22,174 nucleotides of DNA from the IMG/VR virus record IMGVR_UViG_3300032267_000877, positions 1-22,174 of that record. One strand, written 5' to 3'. Shown here piece by piece: positions 16,777 through 21,515 of this stretch. Origin of the DNA: a virus. A model generated the notes under the pieces. That model searched no databases, was not told the DNA's origin, and saw only the letters and a program-made list of their open reading frames with translations. Numbering within the stretch: position 1 is the stretch's first letter; the number at the start of each line of letters is the position of its first letter. Made by a program: the position numbers and the translations under genes.

Positions 16777-16806
16777 ATAACCAGAAAAACGGGGGGTTTA
16801 TGTCAA
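16777..16806 (-). promoter_or_regulatory. Promoter of the leftward late operon
   Basis: On the minus strand TTGACA (16806-16801) is followed after 18 nt by GGTTAT (16782-16777); a shifted TTATAT is also possible with 20-nt spacing. Transcription would start near 16770, giving a leader of about 110 nt before the ATG at 16657. It is the only consensus-like promoter upstream of the gap-free minus-strand gene run. Confidence 0.6.
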
Positions 16807-16817
16807 AAATAACATCA

Positions 16818-16831
16818 TTAAGATGTCTTAA
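16818..16831. promoter_or_regulatory. Palindrome adjacent to late promoter, possible operator
   Basis: TTAAGATGTCTTAA is two perfect 6-bp arms separated by TG. It ends 11 bp upstream of the -35 box of the leftward promoter, a usual place for an activator or repressor dimer. No matching regulator is identified in the window. Confidence 0.45.
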
Positions 16832-16865
16832 CCTTTATGAGGGAGGCTGTTGAGCACAACTTAAC

Positions 16866-16897
16866 AGGGTTTCGTTAACAGATTGGGGTGAAACCCT
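16866..16897. repeat. Inverted repeat AGGGTTTC/GAAACCCT
   Basis: Two perfect 8-bp arms are separated by 16 bp. There is no flanking T-run. It could be a protein-binding site or part of an origin; its role is unknown. Confidence 0.5.
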
Positions 16898-17022
16898 TCT
16901 CAAAAGGGGGGTGGCCTTATCAGAAGGGGTGTTCATTGCGGGGTTGGGTATTCCTACCCCGCACGCCCCGCCCGCCAGACTTGCTACGGGGGGAGGGGGG
17001 CGGCATAAATCGTGCCAACCTA

Positions 17023-17061
17023 CGACAAGCGCCCTTGTCGAGCAGGACAAGCGGCCTTGTC
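17023..17061. repeat. Two tandem palindromes 22 bp apart
   Basis: CGACAAG-CGCC-CTTGTCG (17023-17040) and GACAAG-CGGC-CTTGTC (17046-17061) share the same arms, and their centres are 22 bp apart, about two helical turns. This is the classic geometry of paired operators on one DNA face; iterons are the alternative. Confidence 0.6.
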
Positions 17062-17127
17062 GAGGGGGGAGGGGAGTGGAGAGGGGGCGTTACCCCCTAG
17101 CCCGTAGCCGATACCCGCCGCCCGTTG

Positions 17128-17153
17128 AGGGGCTACCCTGGGCGCTAGCCCCT
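17128..17153. terminator. GC-rich inverted repeat at the end of the small minus-strand ORF
   Basis: AGGGGCTA/TAGCCCCT, 8-bp arms with a 10-base loop, overlaps the stop codon of the minus-strand ORF at 17145-17336. There is no U-tract. It may end that transcript or block read-through between the divergent units. Confidence 0.35.
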
Positions 17154-17336
17154 AGCCCCCCGCCCATCGCCCCCGCCTAGCCGGGTAGCATTCGAATAGA
17201 GCCAGAATACCCATATGGCCGCATATGCCCCTAGGATCCACGGAGCTCGTTTCTCCCACCTTTCGGGTGTGTTGATATTCCCCCCGCCCGGATCGCCTCT
17301 CTCCGTGGCTCCTAGACCCCTATTCGAATAGTACAC
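17145..17336 (-). CDS. Possible small one-helix membrane protein (63 aa)
   Basis: GTG-started frame on the minus strand inside the divergent region. Residues 32-47 (PWILGAYAAIWVFWLY) form a convincing transmembrane helix flanked by RWEKR and a Gly-rich basic tail. Codon choice (TAT-TCG-AAT, CTA, GGG) matches the real genes just to the right. Against it, the ribosome binding site is weak, the orientation is isolated, and GC-rich DNA makes chance ORFs common. No family is recognised. Confidence 0.35.
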   Translation of the reverse strand: MYYSNRGLGATERGDPGGGNINTPERWEKRAPWILGAYAAIWVFWLYSNATRLGGGDGRGARG

Positions 17337-17379
17337 CCGTTCGGTTTGGATGGTTGCGAAATCTTAACCTTCTACCCCA

Positions 17380-17408
17380 TTGCGCATTGCCTAGGAGTAG
17401 GCTAGTCT
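17380..17408 (+). promoter_or_regulatory. Promoter of the first rightward unit
   Basis: TTGCGC (17380-17385), 17-nt spacer, TAGTCT (17403-17408). The -35 is weak but the spacing is ideal, and a hairpin begins seven bases after the -10, as in the other rightward units. Confidence 0.5.
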
Positions 17409-17415
17409 CTGGGTA

Positions 17416-17434
17416 GGCGGGGGCTATCCCCGCC
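17416..17434 (+). promoter_or_regulatory. 5'-terminal leader hairpin, unit 1
   Basis: Perfect 7-bp stem GGCGGGG/CCCCGCC with a five-base loop at the predicted transcript start. It is followed by AGGAGGG and ATG 17460. Confidence 0.65.
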
Positions 17435-17459
17435 ACGAGCTCTAGGAGGGCAATCGATT

Positions 17460-17930
17460 ATGGGAACAGAGAGGGAATTCATCTGCAACCGTTGCGACGG
17501 GGGGTACTACTCCTCTGACCCGGCTACGGATCGCAACGGGCTATGTGGCGAATGCGCGGAGTTGTTCGCCTATTCGAAACTAGCCCGCCAGACTCTCCGC
17601 TCGCATGAGGGGCGGGGGGATAGTGTCAGCGCACAACTAGAGATGGGCTACCCTTCGCACGGCGAAGCGGGAGAGGTTACCTACCTAGTACGGGAGTACG
17701 GGGGGAGCATCCCCAAGCAGACACTCTGCGCCGCTCACAACGCCCTCTATGTATGGGACGCCTTGAGCGCGGATCTTAGCGGCGAGGATCTCGCCGCCCA
17801 TTACGCAACGCAGGATGTGGCGGGAAACTGCGACACCTGCAACGAGTTTGCGAGGGGGGACGTAGAGAGGCGCCCTAGGGGGGACGCCCATTGCGCCACG
17901 TGCCGTTGCAATAAGGGGGGGCGATCATGA
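17460..17930 (+). CDS. Two-zinc-ribbon protein of unknown function (156 aa)
   Basis: First gene of the rightward cluster, with AGGAGGG nine bases before ATG. The N-terminus carries CNRC (C9, C12) and CGEC (C29, C32), a four-Cys zinc ribbon. The C-terminus carries CDTC (C124, C127) and CATCRC (C145, C148, C150), a second one. The middle (residues 35-120) is mixed helix/strand with an isolated Cys90. No DNA-binding helix or enzyme motif is visible. Small zinc-ribbon proteins in phage early regions often bind nucleic acid or host transcription or repair proteins, but no target can be named. It overlaps the next gene as ATGA, so it heads an operon of at least four genes. Confidence 0.85.
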   Translation: MGTEREFICNRCDGGYYSSDPATDRNGLCGECAELFAYSKLARQTLRSHEGRGDSVSAQLEMGYPSHGEAGEVTYLVREYGGSIPKQTLCAAHNALYVWDALSADLSGEDLAAHYATQDVAGNCDTCNEFARGDVERRPRGDAHCATCRCNKGGRS

Positions 17931-18157
17931 ATAACCGGAACAAGGACGCAATAAGGAAAGAGGCAGAGTATCTGGCGCATAGCGCCATCTATGCCGCCCA
18001 GGTTGGCAATCGATTGGAGGCGGCGCGTACCGAACTAGTGGAGGCGTATCTGCTTATGGAGCCATACGCCCGAACTATGGCGAAGGAAACGCGGGCAACC
18101 ATTCGGCGCATTGATATAACCTTAGAGGCGCTGCACGATGCGCGGGGCCAATCATGA
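17927..18157 (+). CDS. Helical protein of unknown function (76 aa)
   Basis: ATGA overlap with the zinc-ribbon gene, and a G-rich ribosome binding site (AAGGGGGG) just upstream. The protein is almost entirely helical with heptad-like Ala/Leu spacing (RKEAEYLAHSAIYAAQVGNR, then EAARTELVEAYLLMEPYART) and could form a helical hairpin or coiled coil. No family is recognised. Confidence 0.78.
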   Translation: MNNRNKDAIRKEAEYLAHSAIYAAQVGNRLEAARTELVEAYLLMEPYARTMAKETRATIRRIDITLEALHDARGQS

Positions 18158-18423
18158 GCCGCCAAGATTCGGCGGCGCTCAAGTCTCTACGCCGTGCCGA
18201 ACGTATCCTCTCGCGGGTTGAGAATCTGCGCGAAGATATGGCGGAGGTTATGGCGGAGGTTATCTCTCTAGAGGTAGCCGCCCCCTGCATTACCGCCCTA
18301 AGCCGGGCGGGAGATATGGCGGCGCAGAGCTGGCGCTATTCGAACGATGGAGGCGAGAGCATAGATGAACTAGCCGCCCGCTTGGGCGCTTGGTGTAGTA
18401 CCCTGGAAGGAGAGAAAGAATGA
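18154..18423 (+). CDS. Helical protein of unknown function (89 aa)
   Basis: ATGA overlap with the previous gene. The first half is a long charged helix (SLRRAERILSRVENLREDM, 11-29) continuing into a duplicated MAEV motif (29-36), suggesting a coiled coil. The second half contains two Cys (C45, C81) and an acidic end. No family is recognised. It is probably co-translated with its neighbours and might pair with the similarly helical 76-aa protein; that is conjecture. Confidence 0.78.
   Translation: MSRQDSAALKSLRRAERILSRVENLREDMAEVMAEVISLEVAAPCITALSRAGDMAAQSWRYSNDGGESIDELAARLGAWCSTLEGEKE
18238..18261 (+). repeat. Perfect 12-bp tandem duplication
   Basis: ATGGCGGAGGTT occurs twice in a row, encoding MAEV-MAEV inside the 89-aa protein. 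Confidence 0.9.
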
Positions 18424-18575
18424 GGCGCTTGGAATCGTTGCGCACAATCGCGGAGCATAGGGCGCGGGAGCGCCGCGCCCGTATGCTCTACCGCCTAGCC
18501 TGGGCGGGGATTATCGGCGGGGCTATTGCCCTGCTGCTCATCCCCTGCAACCGGGCGGCGGGGCTATCGTGCTAG
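18420..18575 (+). CDS. Small one-helix membrane protein (51 aa)
   Basis: ATGA overlap with the preceding gene and a strong GGAAGGAGAG upstream. The N-terminal 22 residues are Arg-rich and cytoplasmic-looking (EHRARERRARMLYR). Residues 26-42 form a transmembrane helix (AWAGIIGGAIALLLIP), followed by a short tail with two Cys. It would sit in the inner membrane with the tail outside. No family is recognised. Its 3' end runs into the -10 element of the next unit. Confidence 0.75.
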   Translation: MRRLESLRTIAEHRARERRARMLYRLAWAGIIGGAIALLLIPCNRAAGLSC

Positions 18576-18578
18576 GGG

Positions 18579-18584
18579 TAGAAT
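18579..18584 (+). promoter_or_regulatory. -10 element of rightward unit 2
   Basis: TAGAAT lies six bases before the leader hairpin. No good -35 is visible at the normal distance, so the call depends on the hairpin context. Confidence 0.4.
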
Positions 18585-18590
18585 CAGAGA

Positions 18591-18609
18591 GGGCGGGACA
18601 ATCCCGCCC
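18591..18609 (+). promoter_or_regulatory. 5'-terminal leader hairpin, unit 2
   Basis: Perfect 8-bp stem GGGCGGGA/TCCCGCCC with a three-base loop, followed by AAAGGGGG and ATG 18635. Confidence 0.65.
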
Positions 18610-18634
18610 CGATAGTATGAAAGGGGGCCAGATT

Positions 18635-18967
18635 ATGGCTAGGAGCTACACAATCGATGCGGAGCAGGTAAAGGCTACCGCCACGGCGGCGGGAGGTACG
18701 CACGCCGTAATCCTTACGAAGTACTACGGGGCGACAAATACACGCGGGGCGCGGATTGTCGCACGCCTAGCCGGGGCGGGGAAGCGCCCCCGCGTTGCGA
18801 TATCGTACCCGTACGAGCTCAACCAGTACGAGGCGCACACGGCGGCGGCGCTTGCCCTGCTCCATAGCATGAGACGAGAGGGCGAGGCCTACGCCCCGGC
18901 TATCGTATCGGCGGGGGCGCTTGGCTACGGCTACGCCTACACGCTCGACACGGCGCCCGCCTATTAG
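18635..18967 (+). CDS. Small phage protein, KYxGxTNTRGxRI-type (110 aa)
   Basis: The frame is open from 18569, but the predicted transcript start and hairpin lie at about 18591 and AAAGGGGG precedes ATG 18635, so that ATG is chosen over the one at 18617. The segment VILTKYYGATNTRGARIVAR followed by ISYPYELNQYEAHTAAALAL matches a short family common in phages and mobile elements, with the pattern KYLGPTNTRGSRIKA...PYdh.l...eNH..Aa. The function of that family is unknown. Here it has an N-terminal extension of about 25 residues and a Gly/Tyr-rich tail. It forms a unit of its own, closed by a strong GC hairpin downstream. Confidence 0.82.
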   Translation: MARSYTIDAEQVKATATAAGGTHAVILTKYYGATNTRGARIVARLAGAGKRPRVAISYPYELNQYEAHTAAALALLHSMRREGEAYAPAIVSAGALGYGYAYTLDTAPAY

Positions 18968-18983
18968 GGGGCGGCACGGCTAC

Positions 18984-19013
18984 GGGGGGCGGGCGCGGGT
19001 TAGCCCGCCCCCC
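18984..19013 (+). terminator. Strong GC hairpin, probable terminator without U-tract
   Basis: Perfect 11-bp stem GGGGGGCGGGC/GCCCGCCCCCC with an eight-base loop, starting 16 nt after the stop of the 110-aa gene and ending just before the next TTGACA box. Only CTATT follows, so it is at best a U-poor terminator of the kind proposed for high-GC bacteria. Confidence 0.55.
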
Positions 19014-19015
19014 TA

Positions 19016-19044
19016 TTGACACCCTGCCCGGTAGGGCGTAGGGT
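19016..19044 (+). promoter_or_regulatory. Promoter of rightward unit 3
   Basis: TTGACA (19016-19021), 17-nt spacer, TAGGGT (19039-19044). This is the best sigma-70-like promoter on the plus strand. Confidence 0.7.
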
Positions 19045-19053
19045 ACGGCGTAG

Positions 19054-19072
19054 GGCGGGGAGAATCCCCGCC
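19054..19072 (+). promoter_or_regulatory. 5'-terminal leader hairpin, unit 3
   Basis: Perfect 7-bp stem GGCGGGG/CCCCGCC with loop AGAAT, identical in stem to unit 1. It starts nine bases after the -10 and is followed by GAAGGAGG and ATG 19093. Confidence 0.7.
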
Positions 19073-19092
19073 ACAATCGAAGGAGGCACACA

Positions 19093-19257
19093 ATGCGAGA
19101 GGCTCTAACACTCACAACATGGCGCGACACCTACGGCGCCTGGCGTATCGCCGCCATCGTTGCCGGATACCGCGTAGAGAGGGCGTATTACGGCCACACT
19201 AAGCGCGAAGCCGTGCGCCTATTTAGGGCGGCGGCACGTGCCAGGGGGCTAGCATGA
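19093..19257 (+). CDS. Small phage protein with YYGHTKREAVRLFR motif (54 aa)
   Basis: Starts at ATG 19093 behind GAAGGAGG and directly follows the unit 3 promoter and hairpin. The N-terminal half is an amphipathic strand-turn-strand (TTWRDTYGAWRIAAIVAGYR). The C-terminal half is a helix with the pattern YYGHTKREAVRLFRAAAR, which I associate with short phage proteins of unknown function having a YGYTKREA..LFR helix. It overlaps the next gene as ATGA. Role unknown. Confidence 0.78.
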   Translation: MREALTLTTWRDTYGAWRIAAIVAGYRVERAYYGHTKREAVRLFRAAARARGLA

Positions 19258-19430
19258 GTCTGGCGGATGATATCGCAACGCTCCGCACGGCGCGGGAGCT
19301 AGCCGCGCCGTATATGGAGGCGATGCACGAGGCGGAGGCCCGGGGGGATCTTGCGCTAGCCGTTGAGCTCTACCAAATCATGCGGCACATTACCGCAGAC
19401 TATGAGCTCGAAGAGCTACGCTTCAGGTAG
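19254..19430 (+). CDS. Acidic helical protein of unknown function (58 aa)
   Basis: ATGA overlap with the 54-aa gene and AGGGGG upstream. A two-helix protein rich in Ala/Glu/Leu (LADDIATLRTARELAAPYME, then GDLALAVELYQIMRHITADY). The helix-turn-helix-like repeat resembles a single TPR-like hairpin, but it is too short to classify. Confidence 0.72.
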   Translation: MSLADDIATLRTARELAAPYMEAMHEAEARGDLALAVELYQIMRHITADYELEELRFR

Positions 19431-19434
19431 TACG

Positions 19435-19449
19435 GCGGGAAAATCCCGC
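19435..19449 (+). promoter_or_regulatory. Leader hairpin, unit 4
   Basis: Perfect 6-bp stem GCGGGA/TCCCGC with loop AAA. It lies four bases after the previous stop and is followed by GAAGGAGGG and ATG 19471. A matching promoter is not clear (TACGCT at 19415 is a weak candidate), so it may instead be an intercistronic hairpin. Confidence 0.5.
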
Positions 19450-19470
19450 TGGGATAGAAGGAGGGAAACC

Positions 19471-19785
19471 ATGCAAGCAAACACTAGGGAAGCAGGGCGC
19501 TCCTACTACGAAACGAGCTACGCCCGGGGATGGGTAGAGTGTGCGCGTTGCGTAGAGGATAAATACGATCCCGCCTGGATGGAGGGGGCTACGCCGCTCC
19601 TTATGGAGGGCGAAGAGGTAGCTGAAGGGCTACGGCGTTGCGGTATGCCGCTTGATGCATGCATGGCGTGCGAGACGTGCGGCACGGCGGCGTGCCATTC
19701 GATTGTGTGCGGGGCGTGCGGCTTCGCTCCCGGATGTCTAGAGCATGAAGAGGGTCATCATAAAGACTGCAAGGAGGGTAAATAA
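19471..19785 (+). CDS. Cys/His-rich zinc-binding protein (104 aa)
   Basis: The frame is open upstream to 19363, but GAAGGAGGG stands seven bases before ATG 19471, so this start is chosen. The C-terminal half is a dense metal-binding array: C57, C64, C67, C70, C75, C80, C83, C89, H92, H96, H97 and C100, plus CARC (C24, C27) near the N-terminus. The spacing CxxCxxC, CxxC, then HxxxHH-C recalls B-box or cross-brace zinc fingers and should hold at least two zinc ions. It may bind protein or nucleic acid; no partner can be named. Confidence 0.82.
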   Translation: MQANTREAGRSYYETSYARGWVECARCVEDKYDPAWMEGATPLLMEGEEVAEGLRRCGMPLDACMACETCGTAACHSIVCGACGFAPGCLEHEEGHHKDCKEGK

Positions 19786-19787
19786 TT

Positions 19788-20048
19788 ATGGCATACCGAT
19801 ACACGGAAAACGACGTGCGAAGCGCCCTCATTGGGTTATGCAGGGCGGCGGGAGCTCCCGTAGCCGGAGGCGTAGGATCGTACCAGTTGAGGGCAATCGA
19901 TAGCACGGGCGCTCAGGCGCTCTTTGTGCAGGTCAATGAGCATGGCGGCGTGCGTCGCCTAATTCCTGGATACACGGCGAAGACTAAGCGCGAGCTTTGT
20001 ACGATGGTGCAAGCGTACCGCCAGGGGTTTGAGGCGGCGCGTGCATAG
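19788..20048 (+). CDS. Small phage protein of unknown function (86 aa)
   Basis: Starts two bases after the previous stop, with AAGGAGGG upstream. An alpha/beta arrangement: an N-terminal helix (ENDVRSALIGLCRAAG), a beta-meander (GSYQLRAIDSTGAQALFVQV), a Gly turn (NEHGGVRRL), and a C-terminal helix (TKRELCTMVQAYRQGFEAA). The layout resembles short actinophage proteins with a C-terminal helix after a GG turn, but I cannot name the family with confidence. It overlaps the next gene by eight bases. Confidence 0.8.
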   Translation: MAYRYTENDVRSALIGLCRAAGAPVAGGVGSYQLRAIDSTGAQALFVQVNEHGGVRRLIPGYTAKTKRELCTMVQAYRQGFEAARA

Positions 20049-20553
20049 CCGGGCGGTGTGGGCGGCATATGGTATGGCCGCCCTCATCGTTGCGTGCATC
20101 ATGTTGGGCTATGTCGACGGCGTGCGGGGGGCTGAGGAGCCGCCCCGTACGCCGCACGGCGTACCTATGTCTGGCGTTGCTACGTGGTACGGCGCACGAT
20201 GCCCGCGAGGGGTGTCGGTGTATGGCCGTACCGATACCTGCACGCCCTACAAGAGCGTTGAGCAGGGCGGGCGCGGCGGCGAGCTTGTGCTCTATGCCGC
20301 CGTCGGTACGTTTACCTACTACGCCAAGCCGTACCGGGTGCGGGTGTGTGTACGCGGTGGCACAACTTGTGTCATCGCCGTCGTGCGCGACTATTGCCAC
20401 GGCGCGTGGAAGGCCTTGCGGAAGCCCTGGAATAGCGCGAGCCGGGTCATAGATTTGAGTCCGCATCTCTGGGTCGCCCTTGGGGTTCCGCTCTCGCGTG
20501 GCATCATGTATGTCGAGATCACAGAGTTAGGAGGTGTACGCAGGGGGTATTGA
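20041..20553 (+). CDS. Secreted RlpA-like double-psi beta-barrel protein (170 aa)
   Basis: Residues 5-30 form a signal or anchor helix (VWAAYGMAALIVACIMLGYV) with a cleavage-like site near GAEEPP. The mature part starts with SGVATWYG (44-51), the hallmark of RlpA-type double-psi barrels. It continues with VVRDYCHG (114-121, D117) and RVIDLSPHLWVALG (135-148, D138), ending LSRGIMYVEI. Five Cys (54, 67, 103, 110, 119) suggest one or two disulphides in the exported form. Related barrels occur in lytic transglycosylase-like RlpA, Rpf proteins and expansins, all acting on cell wall. GTG 20041 has GAGG six bases upstream; TTG 20029 is possible. The enzymatic activity is not certain from sequence. 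Confidence 0.75.
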   Translation: MHSRAVWAAYGMAALIVACIMLGYVDGVRGAEEPPRTPHGVPMSGVATWYGARCPRGVSVYGRTDTCTPYKSVEQGGRGGELVLYAAVGTFTYYAKPYRVRVCVRGGTTCVIAVVRDYCHGAWKALRKPWNSASRVIDLSPHLWVALGVPLSRGIMYVEITELGGVRRGY

Positions 20554-20579
20554 CAAATCTATGGGGGGTATTCTAAGGT
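20550..20579 (+). promoter_or_regulatory. Promoter of rightward unit 5
   Basis: TTGACA (20550-20555), 18-nt spacer, TAAGGT (20574-20579). It lies just after the barrel gene stop and marks the change to lower-GC DNA. Confidence 0.65.
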
Positions 20580-20585
20580 AATGCA

Positions 20586-20601
20586 GTTGGCGCTTGCCAA
20601 C
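20586..20601 (+). promoter_or_regulatory. 5'-terminal leader hairpin, unit 5
   Basis: Perfect 6-bp stem GTTGGC/GCCAAC with loop GCTT, starting six bases after the -10. The sequence differs from units 1-4 but the position and shape are the same. It makes ATG 20581 an unlikely start. Confidence 0.65.
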
Positions 20602-20622
20602 ATAGTAAGAGAGGGGAATATC

Positions 20623-20820
20623 ATGAACAAGGAATCGATTATTGCCTACGGGATCGCCGTAGCAGGGGGTCTGGCGTGGCTCTGGTTTAGCCTCAGCCTA
20701 CAGGAAGCCATCGTTGCCGGGCTAGCAACGCTAGGTTTGGCAGTCATCGTATGGCACGCGATTGACACGATTGACGGCGTAGCCCGTAATCATTACGCGC
20801 CAAAGAAGAAGGGGGAATAA
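20623..20820 (+). CDS. Small two-helix membrane protein (65 aa)
   Basis: ATG 20623 follows GAGAGGGG and the unit 5 leader hairpin; the in-frame ATG 20581 lies before the expected transcript start. It has two transmembrane helices, about residues 6-25 (IIAYGIAVAGGLAWLWFSLS) and 28-46 (EAIVAGLATLGLAVIVWHAI), with a basic tail APKKKGE. The topology is holin-like, but the gene is far from the lysis cassette and in the presumed early region. It could be a superinfection-exclusion or membrane-modifying peptide. No family is recognised. Confidence 0.78.
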   Translation: MNKESIIAYGIAVAGGLAWLWFSLSLQEAIVAGLATLGLAVIVWHAIDTIDGVARNHYAPKKKGE

Positions 20821-20821
20821 C

Positions 20822-20986
20822 ATGACGCAGACAGGCAAGGAGCTCCGTCGGCAGATGATCTACGCGGCAGCTCAGGACTATCAAGCATGGCAGGATCGAC
20901 GGCGATTATGGCGCCGGGTGTCAATCATCTGCGCGGCGCTGGCCGTGTTCTTCGCGGGCGTAGCAGTAGGGGGTGCAATCTCATGA
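20822..20986 (+). CDS. Small one-helix membrane protein (54 aa)
   Basis: Starts one base after the previous stop with GGGGG upstream and ends in an ATGA overlap. Residues 1-32 are charged and helical (GKELRRQMIYAAAQDYQAWQ, then DRRRLWRR). Residues 33-53 form a single transmembrane helix (VSIICAALAVFFAGVAVGGA). The N-terminus is predicted inside. No family is recognised. Confidence 0.75.
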   Translation: MTQTGKELRRQMIYAAAQDYQAWQDRRRLWRRVSIICAALAVFFAGVAVGGAIS

Positions 20987-21336
20987 GCGCATCGGCAGAG
21001 GTATATATCAGCGTCGATGTGGGCTATAGCACACGCGGCGCTATTGAGACAAGCATTGAGGCGGTGCTGCGTGATCTTGGCTATGATCCCGCCAACAAGG
21101 AGCGGTATCAGGTGGGCCGCTTCGGTTCTGGGATCATCGTTGAGGCTCGGAGCTATAGCGTTGCCTGGGAAATCTTTGAGAAAGATTGGGCAATGAAACT
21201 AGTGCGGGATATCGCCGCGTTGGATGAGACTGCTGACGTGGAGCTGTATGTCTATAACGTTGAGCGAGAGGCTGATGTGCAAGTAGGATCCCGGGATCTA
21301 TTCAGCGAGAACCACAAAGAGAAGGCGCACGCATGA
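20983..21336 (+). CDS. Alpha/beta protein of unknown function (117 aa)
   Basis: ATG 20983 overlaps the previous stop as ATGA and has TAGGGGG upstream; the longer frame from 20887 would run through the membrane peptide gene and is rejected. The protein opens with a strand (AEVYISVDVGYS), then helices and strands in a ferredoxin-like order (GAIETSIEAVLRDLGYD, GSGIIVEARSY, DVELYVYNVEREADV). No catalytic or metal-binding motif is visible. Confidence 0.8.
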   Translation: MSASAEVYISVDVGYSTRGAIETSIEAVLRDLGYDPANKERYQVGRFGSGIIVEARSYSVAWEIFEKDWAMKLVRDIAALDETADVELYVYNVEREADVQVGSRDLFSENHKEKAHA

Positions 21337-21515
21337 CTGACCAGCTTACCTGCGATTGGTGCGGTGCTCCGATTGATATTCGAGAGCCGTACTCACCGCT
21401 AGATTGGGGAAACTTCCACGTCGGTAAGTGCGTGGAAGAAGCAGCAGCAGATGCGGCTATCTCGACACACGAGGAGATCGGTGTTGAGGCCGCACGAGAG
21501 GAGGGGAAACTATGA
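21333..21515 (+). CDS. Small Cys-containing protein of unknown function (60 aa)
   Basis: ATGA overlaps at both ends. CDWC (C7, C10) begins a zinc-knuckle-like segment, with H29 and C33 (NFHVGKC) as further ligands, giving a CCHC set in 33 residues. The C-terminal half is an acidic helix (CVEEAAADAAISTHEEIGVE). Probably a single zinc-binding module; partner unknown. Confidence 0.78.
   Translation: MTDQLTCDWCGAPIDIREPYSPLDWGNFHVGKCVEEAAADAAISTHEEIGVEAAREEGKL

Larger units (their letters stand above)
16658..17144. other. Divergent non-coding control region
   Basis: No credible gene lies between the late operon start and the possible small minus-strand ORF. The stretch holds the late leader hairpins, a TTGACA promoter for the minus strand, a perfect 14-bp TTAAGA/TCTTAA palindrome, an 8-bp inverted repeat and two tandem palindromes. 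The word TTAACAG occurs at 16861 and 16875, and TCTTAACCTT occurs at 16826 and again at 17362. Short ORFs here are G/C-run artefacts. A replication origin could also lie here but nothing proves it. Confidence 0.7.

Noticed and set aside
16866-16897. Intrinsic terminator
   Set aside because: There is no T-run on either side and the 16-nt loop is long; it is kept only as an inverted repeat.
17023-17061. CRISPR-like repeat
   Set aside because: There are only two short palindromic units with a 5-bp gap and no spacers of regular length.
16888-17100. Plus-strand ORF of about 70 aa in the control region
   Set aside because: It runs through the tandem palindromes, is Pro/Gly/Arg-rich from G/C runs, and lacks a ribosome binding site and any recognisable protein pattern.
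20029-20040. Upstream TTG start for the barrel protein
   Set aside because: The TTG has its SD too close, while GTG 20041 has GAGG at good spacing. The TTG start is not excluded.
20581-20622. ATG 20581 as start of the two-helix membrane protein
   Set aside because: It lies right after the -10 box, before or at the expected transcript start, and its codons overlap the leader hairpin; ATG 20623 has a strong SD.
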